Counted from the first letter of the stretch, positions 9,938-19,503 are shown. The stretch: 64,000 nt of DNA from Ferruginibacter sp. (GCA_017983695.1 JAGOAX010000002.1:186001-250000); one strand, 5' to 3'. The notes: a model not told the origin generated them from the sequence alone. Translations and numbers: made by a program.

Positions 9938-10426
9938 CTAACTCATGGACTCTTTGCAGAGTAATATTGTTGCATAAGCCACCAAACCTTCTTCTCGTCC
10001 TATAAAACCCAGTTGTTCGGTGGTGGTTGCTTTTATAGAAATATCGGCAATTGTTATTTTAAGTATTGTAGCAATTGCCTGCTGCATTTGTAAAACGTAG
10101 GGTTTTATTTTGGGTGCCTGCAGGCAAAGTGTACTATCTATATTTACAATTTTATAGCCCTTGCTTTTTATAAGGTTAAAGCTTTTTGCTAGTAATATTT
10201 TACTGTCGATATTTTTAAAAGCAATATCTGTATCGGGGAAATGAACGCCAATATCGCCAAGGCTTAACGCTCCCAGCATGGCATCACAAATTGCATGCAA
10301 CAATACATCGGCATCGCTATGCCCCAAGGCCCCTTTGGTATGTGGTATTTTTATACCTCCAATCCATAAATCCCTGCCTGGCACTAATTGATGAAAATCG
10401 ACACCTGAACCAATTCTATAAGACAT
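9938..10426 (-). CDS. ispF: 2-C-methyl-D-erythritol 2,4-cyclodiphosphate synthase
   Basis: MEP-pathway enzyme of isoprenoid precursor synthesis. The 162 residues carry the zinc-site motif GSGVDFHQL (DxH), HSDADVLLHAICDA, GDIGVHFPD and the C-terminal KATTTEQLGFIGREEG. Length and motifs are canonical. It is followed after 11 bp by the T9SS-sorted PKD protein, with no obvious functional link. No clear promoter element was seen in the ~95 bp between it and the porV terminator. Confidence 0.96.
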   Translation of the reverse strand: MSYRIGSGVDFHQLVPGRDLWIGGIKIPHTKGALGHSDADVLLHAICDAMLGALSLGDIGVHFPDTDIAFKNIDSKILLAKSFNLIKSKGYKIVNIDSTLCLQAPKIKPYVLQMQQAIATILKITIADISIKATTTEQLGFIGREEGLVAYATILLCKESMS

Positions 10427-10479
10427 TAAATTAATTTTAAGGTGTAAATATCTGCTATTTGCCCGGTACTAAAAACAAA

Positions 10480-10508
10480 AAAGCGTTCCGCTGTTGGCGG
10501 AACGCTTT
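10480..10508 (-). terminator. Rho-independent terminator downstream of porV
   Basis: A perfect 11-bp stem AAGCGTTCCGC / GCGGAACGCTT with a 5-nt loop (10492-10496). Read on the minus strand it is followed by a T-rich tail (the A-rich run 10471-10480 on the plus strand). It sits 16 bp after the porV stop. Confidence 0.85.
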
Positions 10509-10523
10509 AAAATATGTTATGCT

Positions 10524-11663
10524 TTATTTTGAACCGTCGAAATCAAATACTAAACCAAAACGGTAAGTATTAGATAATGGATTACGGGTTGAGCCGTTAC
10601 CAGATGGGAAAATATAAGCAAAGTTTAATCCAAATACATTATATTTTAAACCTGCACCAACTGAAAGGAATTTTCTGTTTCCTTTAGTAGGATTTTCGTA
10701 AAAATAACCTGCTCTGAAAGCGAACTGATTATTGTACCAATATTCAAGGCCTAAAGAAGCAGTTACTTCCTGTATTTCTTCTGAAATACCATCAGGAGCA
10801 TCTCCAAAAGATTTAAACCAGCTGCTAACAACACTTTGTGTACGATACTTGTTTAAAGCACCAGGAGTTGTATCTCCAGGAGTTGGAACCATTAGTTTAT
10901 TTAAATCCAAAGCAAAAGTCATTTTGTTATCTTCATCAAATACTTTTGTATAAGCACCGCCTATACCAAAGTTAGCAGGTATATAATCCTTTTGATTAGC
11001 ATCGCTGGTATAAGAAATTTTTGAACCAAGGTTGCTTAAAGCTACACCCCAGTTAAATCCTTCTCCGTTTTCCTTTGCTCCATTATGGAAGAAATGTAAA
11101 TCACCGGCTACTGCAGAAGCTTTTTTGTAGGTAACATTATTAACTGTTCCGGCTAAATTTGAACTGATATAGCGTATAGCTAAACCAATGCTGTTTTTAG
11201 AAGAAAGTTTTCTTGAATAACCTGCATCAATAGCCATTTCACGAGGCCTGTATGAACCTTGTGGATCACCAATGCTGTTTGTAAATTCAATACTTCCTAA
11301 GCTAAAATATCTTAAAGAACCAGAAATAGCCGATTCTTCGTCAAGTTTATAATAACCATTTAGTGCAGCAACATAAACATCACTTATTCCCAAATCTCTT
11401 AACCAAGGAGTATATGATGCACCAAATCCTGCCTGACTGGTACTAAAAGGTAATTTAGCTATATTGGCATATCCTGAATTAGCATCAGCTGTAGTTGCTA
11501 TTCCCACATCACCCATACCGGCACCTCTGATATCTGGAGAGATACGTAAAAATGGCACCGCAGATGTCACGACGTTGATTTTTGTTGACTGGGCATTAGA
11601 TACAGTAATTGCTCCTCCCAGTAACATAACTAAAGTAGTTAGTTTTAAAGTTACTCTTTTCAT
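10524..11663 (-). CDS. porV: Type IX secretion system outer-membrane protein PorV
   Basis: A 379-residue outer-membrane beta-barrel with a signal peptide (cleavage after VSNAQ). The N-terminal SAVPFLRISPDIRGAGMGDVG followed by NSGYANIAKLPF is the PorV/LptO signature, and the chain ends in an aromatic C-terminal strand (YRFGLVFDF). PorV shuttles T9SS cargo from the translocon to the attachment complex with the PorU sortase. porU, its frequent neighbour, is not in the window; gldJ is divergent 616 bp away. This fits the T9SS-sorted cargo genes at 7.8-9.9 kb and 49.6-53 kb. Confidence 0.9.
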   Translation of the reverse strand: MKRVTLKLTTLVMLLGGAITVSNAQSTKINVVTSAVPFLRISPDIRGAGMGDVGIATTADANSGYANIAKLPFSTSQAGFGASYTPWLRDLGISDVYVAALNGYYKLDEESAISGSLRYFSLGSIEFTNSIGDPQGSYRPREMAIDAGYSRKLSSKNSIGLAIRYISSNLAGTVNNVTYKKASAVAGDLHFFHNGAKENGEGFNWGVALSNLGSKISYTSDANQKDYIPANFGIGGAYTKVFDEDNKMTFALDLNKLMVPTPGDTTPGALNKYRTQSVVSSWFKSFGDAPDGISEEIQEVTASLGLEYWYNNQFAFRAGYFYENPTKGNRKFLSVGAGLKYNVFGLNFAYIFPSGNGSTRNPLSNTYRFGLVFDFDGSK

Positions 11664-12279
11664 GCGTTTTGTTTTGTCTTGGTTAGGTAGAACTCACCTC
11701 AATAAGCGATAGTTTAATGGTTTTAATCTGTTGTAAAAATAGTAGTTTTCCTGAAACGAACAACTAAATTATAAAATCTTGTTAAAAAAAAATAAAAAAT
11801 CTGGTTAAAGGTACTTACTTTTTTAGAAAATAAATAAAGTACGGTACGAAATCATGCACCTGCTTTATAAAATCATCCTCTATACTTTGAATAAGCAAAC
11901 GGGATTTGTTACCAATTATTGTTTGCCAGTTTACTTTATTATCTATCGTTATTTACTATAAAATCGGAAAGATTTACAAGTCTGTATTAAACAGACAAAC
12001 GGTTTTGCTTATTTGTTGCATCGCATGATTTTAATTATTTAACATTTTCTTTTGTTGCCAACACCTTCCTTTTCAAAAACTAACCCGTACAATAAAATTT
12101 ATAAGAAAACAGTTATGTAGAATAAATTCGCAGTATTTAGTTTTATTATACCTGCTGTGCAAAAAATGAAGCCTTGTTAAGCCGTATGTCGCTTAAAGTA
12201 TTTATATTCGCAGCCAGTATAACCCCATATACAATAAAAAAGAAAACCTTTCGTTAAACAATTTGATAAACGAACGAAC
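11664..12279. other. Divergent intergenic region between porV and gldJ
   Basis: 616 bp with no credible gene. A minus-strand reading frame at 12177-12383 overlaps the gldJ start and is rejected. Visible items are a small inverted repeat GTCTGT/ACAGAC at 11980-11996 (5-nt spacer), an A9 run near 11787, and two promoter-like octamers on the plus strand, TAAATTCG (12123-12130) and TATATTCG (12203-12210). Both octamers are followed by CAG and resemble the -7 element with TTCG in place of TTTG; either could serve gldJ. I found no exact TAnnTTTG for porV. Confidence 0.5.
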
Positions 12280-13860
12280 ATGTTAAAATTATTTTCAAGT
12301 AAAAGTCTTATTATTCTTGTTGCCGCAGCAGTTTCATTAAGTGCCTGTAAAAACGGTGGCTTATTTAAAAAGAAAAGCGCCAAATCATCGGCTACCGGTT
12401 GGAACTACGATGATAAGAACATGGGTAATTTCCATGTAGCAAAAGTAAAGTATCCCAAAGCCGGACCAGGGCTCGTTTTTGTTCAGGGTGGTTCATTTGT
12501 AATGGGCGCCAAAGATGAAGATGTAATGGGTGACTGGAACAATGTTCCCCGCCGTATTACTGTTCCTTCTTTCTTTATTGACGAAACAGAAGTAGCCAAC
12601 GTACATTACAGGGAGTACCTGTACTGGCTTGAAAATACATTTTCTGGAGATACTGCAATTATGAGAAAAGCACTTCCCGATACTTTGGTATGGCGTGAAG
12701 AGCTGGCTTATAACGAACCTTACGTTGAATATTATTTCCGTTACCCATCATATAACTATTATCCCGTTGTAGGTGTTAGCTGGCAACAGGCTCATGATTT
12801 TTGTGTTTGGAGAACAGACAGGGTAAATGAACTGAATCTTATTCAAAAGGGCTATCTGAAAAAAGATGCGGCAAAAAAAGAAATGAAAGGTGCTGCAGCT
12901 GATGCCTTTAATACAGAAACCTACTTAATGGCTCCGGACATGATCCAGAGCAGGAGCAAACCTAAAAAGTCTGATTTAAAAGATGTTAATGGCAAGCCAA
13001 GAGGTTTAGTACGTATGGAAGACGGTATTTTAAACATGGGTTACCGCCTGCCGACTGAAGCAGAATGGGAATATGCAGCTTATGGAATTTATGCACAAAA
13101 CCCTTCTCCCCGTAAAAAAGAAGGAAAAGCCGGTGAAGAATTACTGAGTAATCAACAAATATATTCCTGGAGCAATAATCCTAATGGATTACGTGATAAC
13201 CGCCGTGGAAGCTGGCAGGGGAAATTTCTGGCCAACTTTAAACGTGGTAGTGGTGATAACATGGGTGTTGCAGGTGGTTTGAATGACCGTGCAGCAATAC
13301 CTGGCCCGGTAAAAGCATTCTATCCTAATGCATTTGGCTTATATAATATGAGTGGTAATGTAAGTGAGTGGGTAGGTGATGTATACAGGCCGTTAACACC
13401 AAGCGATGGCCAGGATTTCAACTATTTCCGTGGTAACAAATTCCAGAAATATTATAAGAACAGCGGTGGGGATTATGAAAAAGACAGCGTTAATGGTGTA
13501 CAAGTTAACCGTTTAAAGAAAGTTGACATTTCTGATGACGAGGTTAAGAACCGCAGTAACTATCAAAAAAATAATGTTATTAATTACTTAGATGGAGACT
13601 CTGCAAGTGGTGTTTACTACGGATACGGTGTTTCTTCTTTAATTAACGATGAATCAAGGGTAATTAAAGGAGGTAGCTGGAACGACAGGCCTTACTGGTT
13701 ATCACCAGGCAGCCGCCGTTTTATGCAGGAAGACCAGGGTGCAAGCACAGTAGGTTTTCGTTGTGCACAAACTTATCTTGGCCCACCTGAAGGACCAGGT
13801 TTTAAAGACGGTAATATTTTTGGAAGCCGCAAACAGAATTCAAGAAAAAAGAAAAAATAA
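12280..13860 (+). CDS. gldJ: Gliding motility / T9SS lipoprotein GldJ
   Basis: A 526-residue lipoprotein (lipobox LSAC, Cys23) with a formylglycine-generating-enzyme-like (SUMF1) domain spanning most of the chain: GLVFVQGGSFVMGAKDED, ETEVANVHYREY, YPVVGVSWQQAHDFC, YRLPTEAEWEYAA, NMSGNVSEWVGD and the closing KGGSWNDRPYWLSPGSRRF. GldJ and GldK both have this fold. The length, the SINxxRVIKGGSW-type ending and the position beside porV and murF favour GldJ. It is required for stability of the gliding/T9SS motor in Flavobacterium. A strong terminator follows directly. Confidence 0.85.
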   Translation: MLKLFSSKSLIILVAAAVSLSACKNGGLFKKKSAKSSATGWNYDDKNMGNFHVAKVKYPKAGPGLVFVQGGSFVMGAKDEDVMGDWNNVPRRITVPSFFIDETEVANVHYREYLYWLENTFSGDTAIMRKALPDTLVWREELAYNEPYVEYYFRYPSYNYYPVVGVSWQQAHDFCVWRTDRVNELNLIQKGYLKKDAAKKEMKGAAADAFNTETYLMAPDMIQSRSKPKKSDLKDVNGKPRGLVRMEDGILNMGYRLPTEAEWEYAAYGIYAQNPSPRKKEGKAGEELLSNQQIYSWSNNPNGLRDNRRGSWQGKFLANFKRGSGDNMGVAGGLNDRAAIPGPVKAFYPNAFGLYNMSGNVSEWVGDVYRPLTPSDGQDFNYFRGNKFQKYYKNSGGDYEKDSVNGVQVNRLKKVDISDDEVKNRSNYQKNNVINYLDGDSASGVYYGYGVSSLINDESRVIKGGSWNDRPYWLSPGSRRFMQEDQGASTVGFRCAQTYLGPPEGPGFKDGNIFGSRKQNSRKKKK

Positions 13861-13880
13861 GTTCCTTATAAATTATTTAA

Positions 13881-13908
13881 ACCTCCTGAAAAATCAGGAG
13901 GTTTTTTT
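13881..13908 (+). terminator. Rho-independent terminator after gldJ
   Basis: Stem ACCTCCTGA / TCAGGAGGT with an AAAA loop, followed by a T run at 13903-13908; it begins 21 bp after the gldJ stop. Confidence 0.9.
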
Positions 13909-13963
13909 ATGATTAGACATTAAGTGTAATGAAAAAAAATATGGCACATATGTGGTTCTACCC

Positions 13964-13971
13964 TAATTTTG
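13964..13971 (+). promoter_or_regulatory. -7 promoter element (TAnnTTTG) immediately before murF
   Basis: TAATTTTG, exact consensus, 4 nt before the murF ATG at 13976 and downstream of the gldJ terminator. It implies an independent, probably leaderless murF transcript. Confidence 0.7.
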
Positions 13972-13975
13972 AAAC

Positions 13976-15253
13976 ATGCAAATTGAACAGTTATATAAAA
14001 TATTTTTAGCTCACCCCTCTATACAAACTGATACCAGAAAACTTAAAGCTGGTGATCTATTTTTTGCACTAAAAGGGCCTAATTTTAATGGTAACTTATT
14101 TGCAAAACAGGCTTTAGAAGCCGGTGCTGCATACGCAATAACCGATGAACCGGTAAATTTTGAAAGCGAAAAAATTATACAGGTGGACGATGTTTTAACC
14201 ACGCTGCAATTGTTGGCAAAACACCATCGACAACAATTTACAATACCATTTATTGCCATTACTGGCAGCAACGGAAAAACCACTACCAAGGAGCTGCTGC
14301 ATGAAGTATTATCCACTACTTATAAAACCTATACTACAGAGGGCAATCTTAATAACCATATTGGTATTCCAATAACTATTTTAAAAGTAAAGGCAGGCGC
14401 CGATATTGCTGTTATTGAAATGGGGGCTAATCATCAAAAAGAAATTGAAAGCTACTGTGCGTATACATTGCCGACCCACGGTTTAATTACAAATTGCGGC
14501 AAAGCACATTTAGAAGGATTTGGTGGCGAGGAAGGCGTTAAAAAAGGCAAGGGTGAATTATTTGATTACCTGAGAACTAATAATGGAATTGCATTTATAA
14601 TGAATGATTATGATTATTTAAATGATATGAGTAAAGGTATCGGTTCCATTTTTACTTATGGAACCAATGATGCCGATGTGACTGGTGTAATAAAAAACAG
14701 TACCGGTTTTTTAAATGTTTCAATTACAAAAGGTGCGGCAATTGATACCATACAAACACAGTTAGTTGGAGAATATAATTTGCCCAATGTACTGGCTTCA
14801 GTTGCAGCAGGAAAATATTTTAAAGTACCGGATGATAAAATAAAATGGGCGCTGGAAAATTACAGCCCCAGTAACAGCCGCAGTCAGTTAATAGAAATGG
14901 GCTCAAATAAATTTATTCTGGATGCTTATAATGCCAACCCCAGCAGCATGAAGGCAGCAATAGAAAATTTTGCAAAAATGGAAGGTAATAAAAAGGTATT
15001 GTTGCTTGGGGGAATGATGGAATTAGGAACAGAAAGTATTACTGAGCATCAATCAATAATTAATGTGATTGATAATTATAAGTGGCAGACAGTTGTTTTA
15101 GTTGGAGGAGATTATCACAAACTAAATCATCAATACATTAATTTAGAAAATTCCTTACAGGCTAAAGATTGGTTTAACCAGCAGCAATTTGAAAATACAC
15201 AGGTTTTAATAAAAGGCAGCAGGAGTATGCAGATGGAAAAAGTAATAAGTTAA
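13976..15253 (+). CDS. murF: UDP-N-acetylmuramoyl-tripeptide--D-alanyl-D-alanine ligase (stand-alone MurF)
   Basis: Adds D-Ala-D-Ala to the UDP-MurNAc-tripeptide in the cytoplasm. 425 residues: Mur N-terminal domain (TDTRKLKAGDLFFALKG), ATP-binding P-loop ITGSNGKTTTKE (residues 95-106), central NHIGIPITIL and IEMGANHQKEI, and C-terminal domain (DAYNANPSSMKAAI, VLLLGGMMELG). It is a second MurF: the window also contains a MurF-alanine racemase fusion at 40.0-42.5 kb. The two are clearly divergent in sequence. It has its own promoter and lies next to gldJ. Confidence 0.93.
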   Translation: MQIEQLYKIFLAHPSIQTDTRKLKAGDLFFALKGPNFNGNLFAKQALEAGAAYAITDEPVNFESEKIIQVDDVLTTLQLLAKHHRQQFTIPFIAITGSNGKTTTKELLHEVLSTTYKTYTTEGNLNNHIGIPITILKVKAGADIAVIEMGANHQKEIESYCAYTLPTHGLITNCGKAHLEGFGGEEGVKKGKGELFDYLRTNNGIAFIMNDYDYLNDMSKGIGSIFTYGTNDADVTGVIKNSTGFLNVSITKGAAIDTIQTQLVGEYNLPNVLASVAAGKYFKVPDDKIKWALENYSPSNSRSQLIEMGSNKFILDAYNANPSSMKAAIENFAKMEGNKKVLLLGGMMELGTESITEHQSIINVIDNYKWQTVVLVGGDYHKLNHQYINLENSLQAKDWFNQQQFENTQVLIKGSRSMQMEKVIS

Positions 15254-15283
15254 TATTTCCAACTGCATATCCGCCTGAAAAAA

Positions 15284-15748
15284 TCAGAAAGTGTATCTTA
15301 TCCCAAAGCCACCCCAGTTACCCGTAAACCCTCGGCCGGTACCAAATTCAAAAGATGGTTGCCAGTCTATTGAAAGATTAAGTGGTGCATTATTTATTTT
15401 ATAATCAAGCCCCAACACTCCATCAATACCAGCCCAGCTACCGCCGCCGTTTTTGGTATTGTAAAAACCAATATGAACACCGGGCCCTACATACCATTTT
15501 AATCCTGGGGCGCCATTTATATCGTAATGCAGTTCATATAGTCCGGTAATTCTTGCTCCCTGGTTCCAGAAAAAGCCAATACCTTCCAATGCGTCTCTTT
15601 CGCTTATAAAATGTTTTAATGTAATGCCTGCGCCATCTAAAAATTTTACACCCAGTGCTGTTGTATAAGTTCGCCCTTTGCTTTGCGCTGAAGCAGTTGT
15701 AATAAAAATTACCAGGGTAAGCATACTTAAAATAATTTGCTTTTTCAT
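15284..15748 (-). CDS. Small outer-membrane beta-barrel-like protein
   Basis: 154 residues with a signal peptide (cleavage after TTASAQ). The rest alternates polar and hydrophobic residues in beta-strand fashion, with Gly-rich turns and a C-terminal aromatic ending GGFGIRYTF, as expected of an 8-strand outer-membrane barrel. I do not recognise a specific family. It converges on murF with 30 bp between stops. The neighbours give no functional hint. Confidence 0.7.
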   Translation of the reverse strand: MKKQIILSMLTLVIFITTASAQSKGRTYTTALGVKFLDGAGITLKHFISERDALEGIGFFWNQGARITGLYELHYDINGAPGLKWYVGPGVHIGFYNTKNGGGSWAGIDGVLGLDYKINNAPLNLSIDWQPSFEFGTGRGFTGNWGGFGIRYTF

Positions 15749-15910
15749 CTTGCTGTTGTTTATTAGTTAAGTAAAAGCAATCCAAACGGATTGATGTAAT
15801 ATAATTGCAGTAATTAATTTCAAGTAATAATTCTCCGGGCACCGAAAACAATAATTATACCAATTATTTTTTACTACAGTACTATTATATATTATTACCA
15901 CTTAAAGATT

Positions 15911-17241
15911 TTATTTTAATAGACCATATATGTCTTTATAATACTTTACCCGGTCTATACTATCTATTTCTGCCATACTATAAATTACAAAAACCGGTAT
16001 GGGTTTAAGCAGGTCTACCGGCACAGGCAGCTGTTCTTTATAACATGATTGGAGGAATGTGGTATCTAAACGGTTATTGAGTAAAAGATTGCCCAATTCA
16101 ATTGGTTGCTCGAGCCTGATGCAGCCATGACTATAAAAACGGGAGGCGGACAGAAAAGCCGTTTTGTTATTAGTGTCGTGCATATACACGCTAAATGGGC
16201 TGGTTATATTAAATTTTATTACCCCTAAAGAATTATCGCAACCCGTACTTTGGCGGAAACGATATGGAAAATAATATCTACTATAACTATGCCAGTTCAA
16301 TTTATAATGATTAACCACTTTTCCATTACCATCAACTACCTGCATATTCATTGCATCAATTGCTGAAGGATTGCGTTTGAATTTTGGCAATAATTCGTTT
16401 AATGCAATACTTGAAGGAACATTCCAATAGGGATACAATATAAGCTGATTGCAATACGCAGCAAATCTCGGAGTTTTTGTAGCGGGTTTACCAACAACAA
16501 CTTTCATTTTAAGCTTTACACTATCATATTCGTAATAGCGCAATGTAGCAGAAGCAATATTGATTACAATACATTTATCAAAACGAAAATGATGTATCCA
16601 CCTGTAATAATTAAATGAGTTGGCCAACTGTTGAATCTGAAAGCGTGTTTTTTCATTAAAATGATCCTTTAATTCATTTTTCATTAATATATACTCTTTT
16701 TCCTTCGGCTCTAACAAGGCCATAAGTTGTAAAAAAGAATCTCCTGATTGAACTGTTATTAAACGGCTAAGCAAATACTCATCATCAACATTTGAGTATT
16801 TTGACGATACTTCATCGTAGCTTATTAAACTGCCAATATTTCCCCCCTGGTAAATATCTTTACAAATCGCAATAGCAGCATCTGTAAATACTTTATCCAC
16901 AACCATGGCTTCAAGGCTATCTTTTTCTGTATAGTTGTTTTTTATTACCGCAATAATTTCGTTGTAATGATATTTATTTACAGAAAGCCCCGCATTTACA
17001 GCGCTGTCAATACAATTTTTTAATGCAAGCCTTAAATCAAGCGACTGAATACGTGGAGTAAACCAAAATAAATGATAACTATTAAGTTGGTAAAATTTTG
17101 CTGTCAGTAAAGGATGTAGCAGTACTGTTGTAACAGGTGGCCTTTCGTATGCTGTACTAAAAAGTAACTCTTTTTGTGCAATTGAATTATTGAGGTTAAA
17201 AAAAAAACCAAAATAATGCCAGGGATAATCTTATATCTCAT
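15911..17241 (-). CDS. L,D-transpeptidase (YcbB/LdtD type) with N-terminus frameshifted at an A10 tract
   Basis: A peptidoglycan 3-3 cross-linking enzyme. The YkuD domain has the active-site pattern HDTNNKTAF ... YSHGCIRLEQP (Cys nucleophile). Reading back from the ATG at 16906, the same frame stays open through plausible coding sequence (SYHLFWFTPRIQSLDLRLAL; LLFSTAYERPPV) up to about 17197, without another ATG/GTG/TTG. The missing start is an ATG at 17241 encoding MRYKIIPGIILVF in a different frame. The frames meet at a run of ten A (T on the coding strand) at 17198-17207. With one extra base the protein would be 443 residues with a clean signal peptide ending NSIAQ. It may be an assembly error, phase variation or transcriptional slippage. 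Confidence 0.82.
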
Positions 17242-17266
17242 TGAAAAAAAAATCTTTCAGCATTGT

Positions 17267-17686
17267 CTAATCCATATCGATTCTGCGATTTTCAAAACCT
17301 TCTTCTATAGACCCCACATTCTCGTTAGTACTAAAAAACTCCCCTTCGCTGTTTTGTCTTTCCAGTGTCCAGGCATCAGTTAACGATGTCTCTATCCACA
17401 TATCCATCGATTTTCTAAATACCTGTACAGATAGCCTGAACTTATTCCAAAAGTCCTTTTCAAGCTCATTAACAGTTGTATTTTTATTTATCTCAATAGT
17501 TATACTACCTTCAAATTGCGCAACCGTTGAAAGGGTTTTATCTCCACTGATTTTGTCTTTATCCACTGACAACTTATTCTCTGCATGAGGTTTTTTAAAA
17601 AATTCTATTTTTAAAAAAGGATATACATCGGAAAACTGCTTTTTAATATCACTTAATTTACTGTTATTATCAATTATAAGGTTCAT
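17267..17686 (-). CDS. Conserved hypothetical protein, soluble
   Basis: 139 residues, no signal peptide or membrane segment. An N-terminal part (LIIDNNSKLSDIKKQFSDVYPFLKIEFF) and a helical region with WNKFRLSVQVFRKSMDMWIET are followed by an acidic tail. I do not recognise the family. It lies 25 bp upstream of the L,D-transpeptidase start and 47 bp downstream of a lipoprotein gene on the same strand, so the three are probably co-transcribed. No function is proposed. Confidence 0.6.
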   Translation of the reverse strand: MNLIIDNNSKLSDIKKQFSDVYPFLKIEFFKKPHAENKLSVDKDKISGDKTLSTVAQFEGSITIEINKNTTVNELEKDFWNKFRLSVQVFRKSMDMWIETSLTDAWTLERQNSEGEFFSTNENVGSIEEGFENRRIDMD

Positions 17687-17733
17687 ACAAACAATTTAAT
17701 ATTCTGTAATCATAAGTCCGGTTTTTTACTTCA

Positions 17734-18381
17734 TCATTCAATAAGTGGTTTCTTTGCCAAAACATTGTTCTTTAGCATATTTCTTACAATCATTTTCCCG
17801 TATTCATGCCCCAGGATTTCAGATGAAGCAGGATCGAAGGATTGTGTCTGTGCAGAATACAACAAGTTCAGCGAATGCATATCATACAAGTTGCTCTCCC
17901 AAAAATATTTGGTACTTGTTTCGTAATACCCTGGAGAATAAATCCTGTCGGAAACTGTGGTATAATACCCAAAAAACCGATTGTACCTTGATGCAAAAGG
18001 AGAGTACATCATCGCCCCGGGTTTATATCGACTTTCTTTTTCTTTATCCAATAATACAATTGTAATGACTGCATCGATATTGCTGCTTTTAAGTTTTTCA
18101 ATAAGTGTTTTTTCATCAATATTAGTAAAAGCTTTGGGACCATATTCCCTGTAAGCAGAAACTGCGTTATAACCCATATCCTTTAAATCTCCAATCATAT
18201 GTTCCTCCATCTTTTCTCTTATTGTCCGGTCTGCTTCACGTATTAAACCTACTACCATTATTTTATTAATTGTGGTAGCAGTAGCAGCTGATGCTCTCCA
18301 GGTGGAAGTAATTTTTGAACTTGAACAACCCGTTGCAAGCAAAAAGATAAATAGTATAATGATTAATTTAAATCGTTTCAT
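17734..18381 (-). CDS. Hypothetical lipoprotein
   Basis: 215 residues; the leader ends with the lipobox LLATGCSSSK, so it is probably a lipoprotein of the inner or outer membrane. The body has an alpha/beta look (KIMVVGLIREADRTIREKMEEHM, DAVITIVLLDKEKESRY) reminiscent of the DUF4136-like / nucleoside-2-deoxyribosyltransferase-like lipoproteins of Bacteroidota, but I would not assign it. First gene of the group with the hypothetical protein and the L,D-transpeptidase. Confidence 0.6.
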   Translation of the reverse strand: MKRFKLIIILFIFLLATGCSSSKITSTWRASAATATTINKIMVVGLIREADRTIREKMEEHMIGDLKDMGYNAVSAYREYGPKAFTNIDEKTLIEKLKSSNIDAVITIVLLDKEKESRYKPGAMMYSPFASRYNRFFGYYTTVSDRIYSPGYYETSTKYFWESNLYDMHSLNLLYSAQTQSFDPASSEILGHEYGKMIVRNMLKNNVLAKKPLIE

Positions 18382-18560
18382 ATAATCACCTTCTTTGTTT
18401 TAGATCAAAACAAGATGCATATCAAAAGTATATTTATTAATAAGGTCAGATAAGGACGTTAGTCAACCAAACAGATGAACTTGGTCATATGCTGAAATTG
18501 GTTAAACTACGAGTGATAAAAAAGAAGGAGTAATGAAATTTTAAAACTATAGTATACATC

Positions 18561-18589
18561 AAAAGAAAAATCCTTCAGATTTTGAAGGA
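18561..18589 (-). terminator. Rho-independent terminator after tRNA-Ser
   Basis: On the minus strand: stem TCCTTCA / TGAAGGA with a 5-nt loop, followed by TTTTTCTTTT. It begins 26 nt after the tRNA 3' end. Confidence 0.8.
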
Positions 18590-18614
18590 AATACATTTAA
18601 AAGATAAAAATTTG

Positions 18615-18701
18615 CGGAGACGAAGGGATTCGAACCCTTGATAGAGTTTCCCCTATACACACTTTCCAGGCGTGCTCCTTCAACCACTCGGACACGTCTC
18701 C
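18615..18701 (-). tRNA. tRNA-Ser (GGA anticodon)
   Basis: 87 nt with a class II long variable arm. Acceptor stem GGAGACG / CGTCTCC, T-loop GGTTCGAATCC, anticodon loop CTGGAAA giving GGA (reads TCC/TCT). Discriminator base G. CCA is not encoded. A terminator hairpin follows downstream. Confidence 0.95.
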
Positions 18702-18735
18702 ATTTTTAAAGGAGGGCAAAAATACGGTTTCAACC

Positions 18736-19503
18736 TTATATGCCGAATATTTTTTCAGCATTTGCTGTTGTTACAGCCGCCAGTTCTTCTTTAGCAACAT
18801 TCTTTATAGCCGCAATTGCATCTGCAACATATTTTAAATAGCTGCTTTCATTCCTTTTCCCTCTAAATGGAACAGGTGTTAAATAAGGTGCATCCGTTTC
18901 TAACACCAAATGCTGCATATCAATTTTTTGTATCACTTGTGCCAACCCGGAGTTTTTATAGGTTACCACACCCCCAATTCCCAGGTAAAAGCCCATATCA
19001 ATAATATCTACCGCATCTTGATAAGTACCGCCAAAACAATGAAAAATTCCATGAAGCCCTTTACCTGCATACTCCTTAACTACGGCAATTGTTTCGGCCA
19101 TTGCGTTACGGGTATGAATTACAATTGGTAGTTTATAACGTAATGCCAATTCTATTTGTTTCCTAAAAGCATCATATTGCTGGACAGTAAATGTTTTATC
19201 CCAATAAAAATCGAGGCCAATTTCTCCTACGGCTGCAAACCTTTTTTTAGCAAGCCACTCTTCTACTATCTGTAATTCCGTTAAGTAATTTTCTTTAACA
19301 CTACAGGGATGCAGCCCCATCATGGCAATACACTTACCGGGAAATTTTTCTTCCAGCAGCAACATAGCATTATGTGTGGTACTATCTATCCCAGGCAGGT
19401 AAAATTTAGTAACCTGCTCATTTGTTGCCCTTTCTATTATGGCATCTATGTCCGTTATAAGTTCATCTGAATACAAATGACAATGGGTGTCTGTTAAGTG
19501 CAT
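18736..19503 (-). CDS. TatD family metal-dependent hydrolase
   Basis: 255 residues of the TatD amidohydrolase fold, associated with 3'-5' exonuclease/DNase and tRNA/DNA quality-control roles. Metal motifs: TDTHCHLYS (HxH), [11 protein letters not shown] (Glu), [16 protein letters not shown] and [11 protein letters not shown] (Asp). Length is typical. It stands alone between tRNA-Ser and a divergent lipoprotein gene. Which of the TatD/YcfH/YjjV subgroups it belongs to cannot be settled by eye. Confidence 0.9.
   Translation of the reverse strand: MHLTDTHCHLYSDELITDIDAIIERATNEQVTKFYLPGIDSTTHNAMLLLEEKFPGKCIAMMGLHPCSVKENYLTELQIVEEWLAKKRFAAVGEIGLDFYWDKTFTVQQYDAFRKQIELALRYKLPIVIHTRNAMAETIAVVKEYAGKGLHGIFHCFGGTYQDAVDIIDMGFYLGIGGVVTYKNSGLAQVIQKIDMQHLVLETDAPYLTPVPFRGKRNESSYLKYVADAIAAIKNVAKEELAAVTTANAEKIFGI

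Noticed and set aside
12177..12383. Minus-strand reading frame of 68 codons overlapping the gldJ start
   Set aside because: It is antisense to the gldJ promoter and signal peptide, has low-complexity composition and no recognisable protein features.
15534..15851. Minus-strand 105-codon frame overlapping the beta-barrel gene
   Set aside because: Another frame of the same DNA; the annotated frame has the signal peptide and barrel pattern, this one does not.
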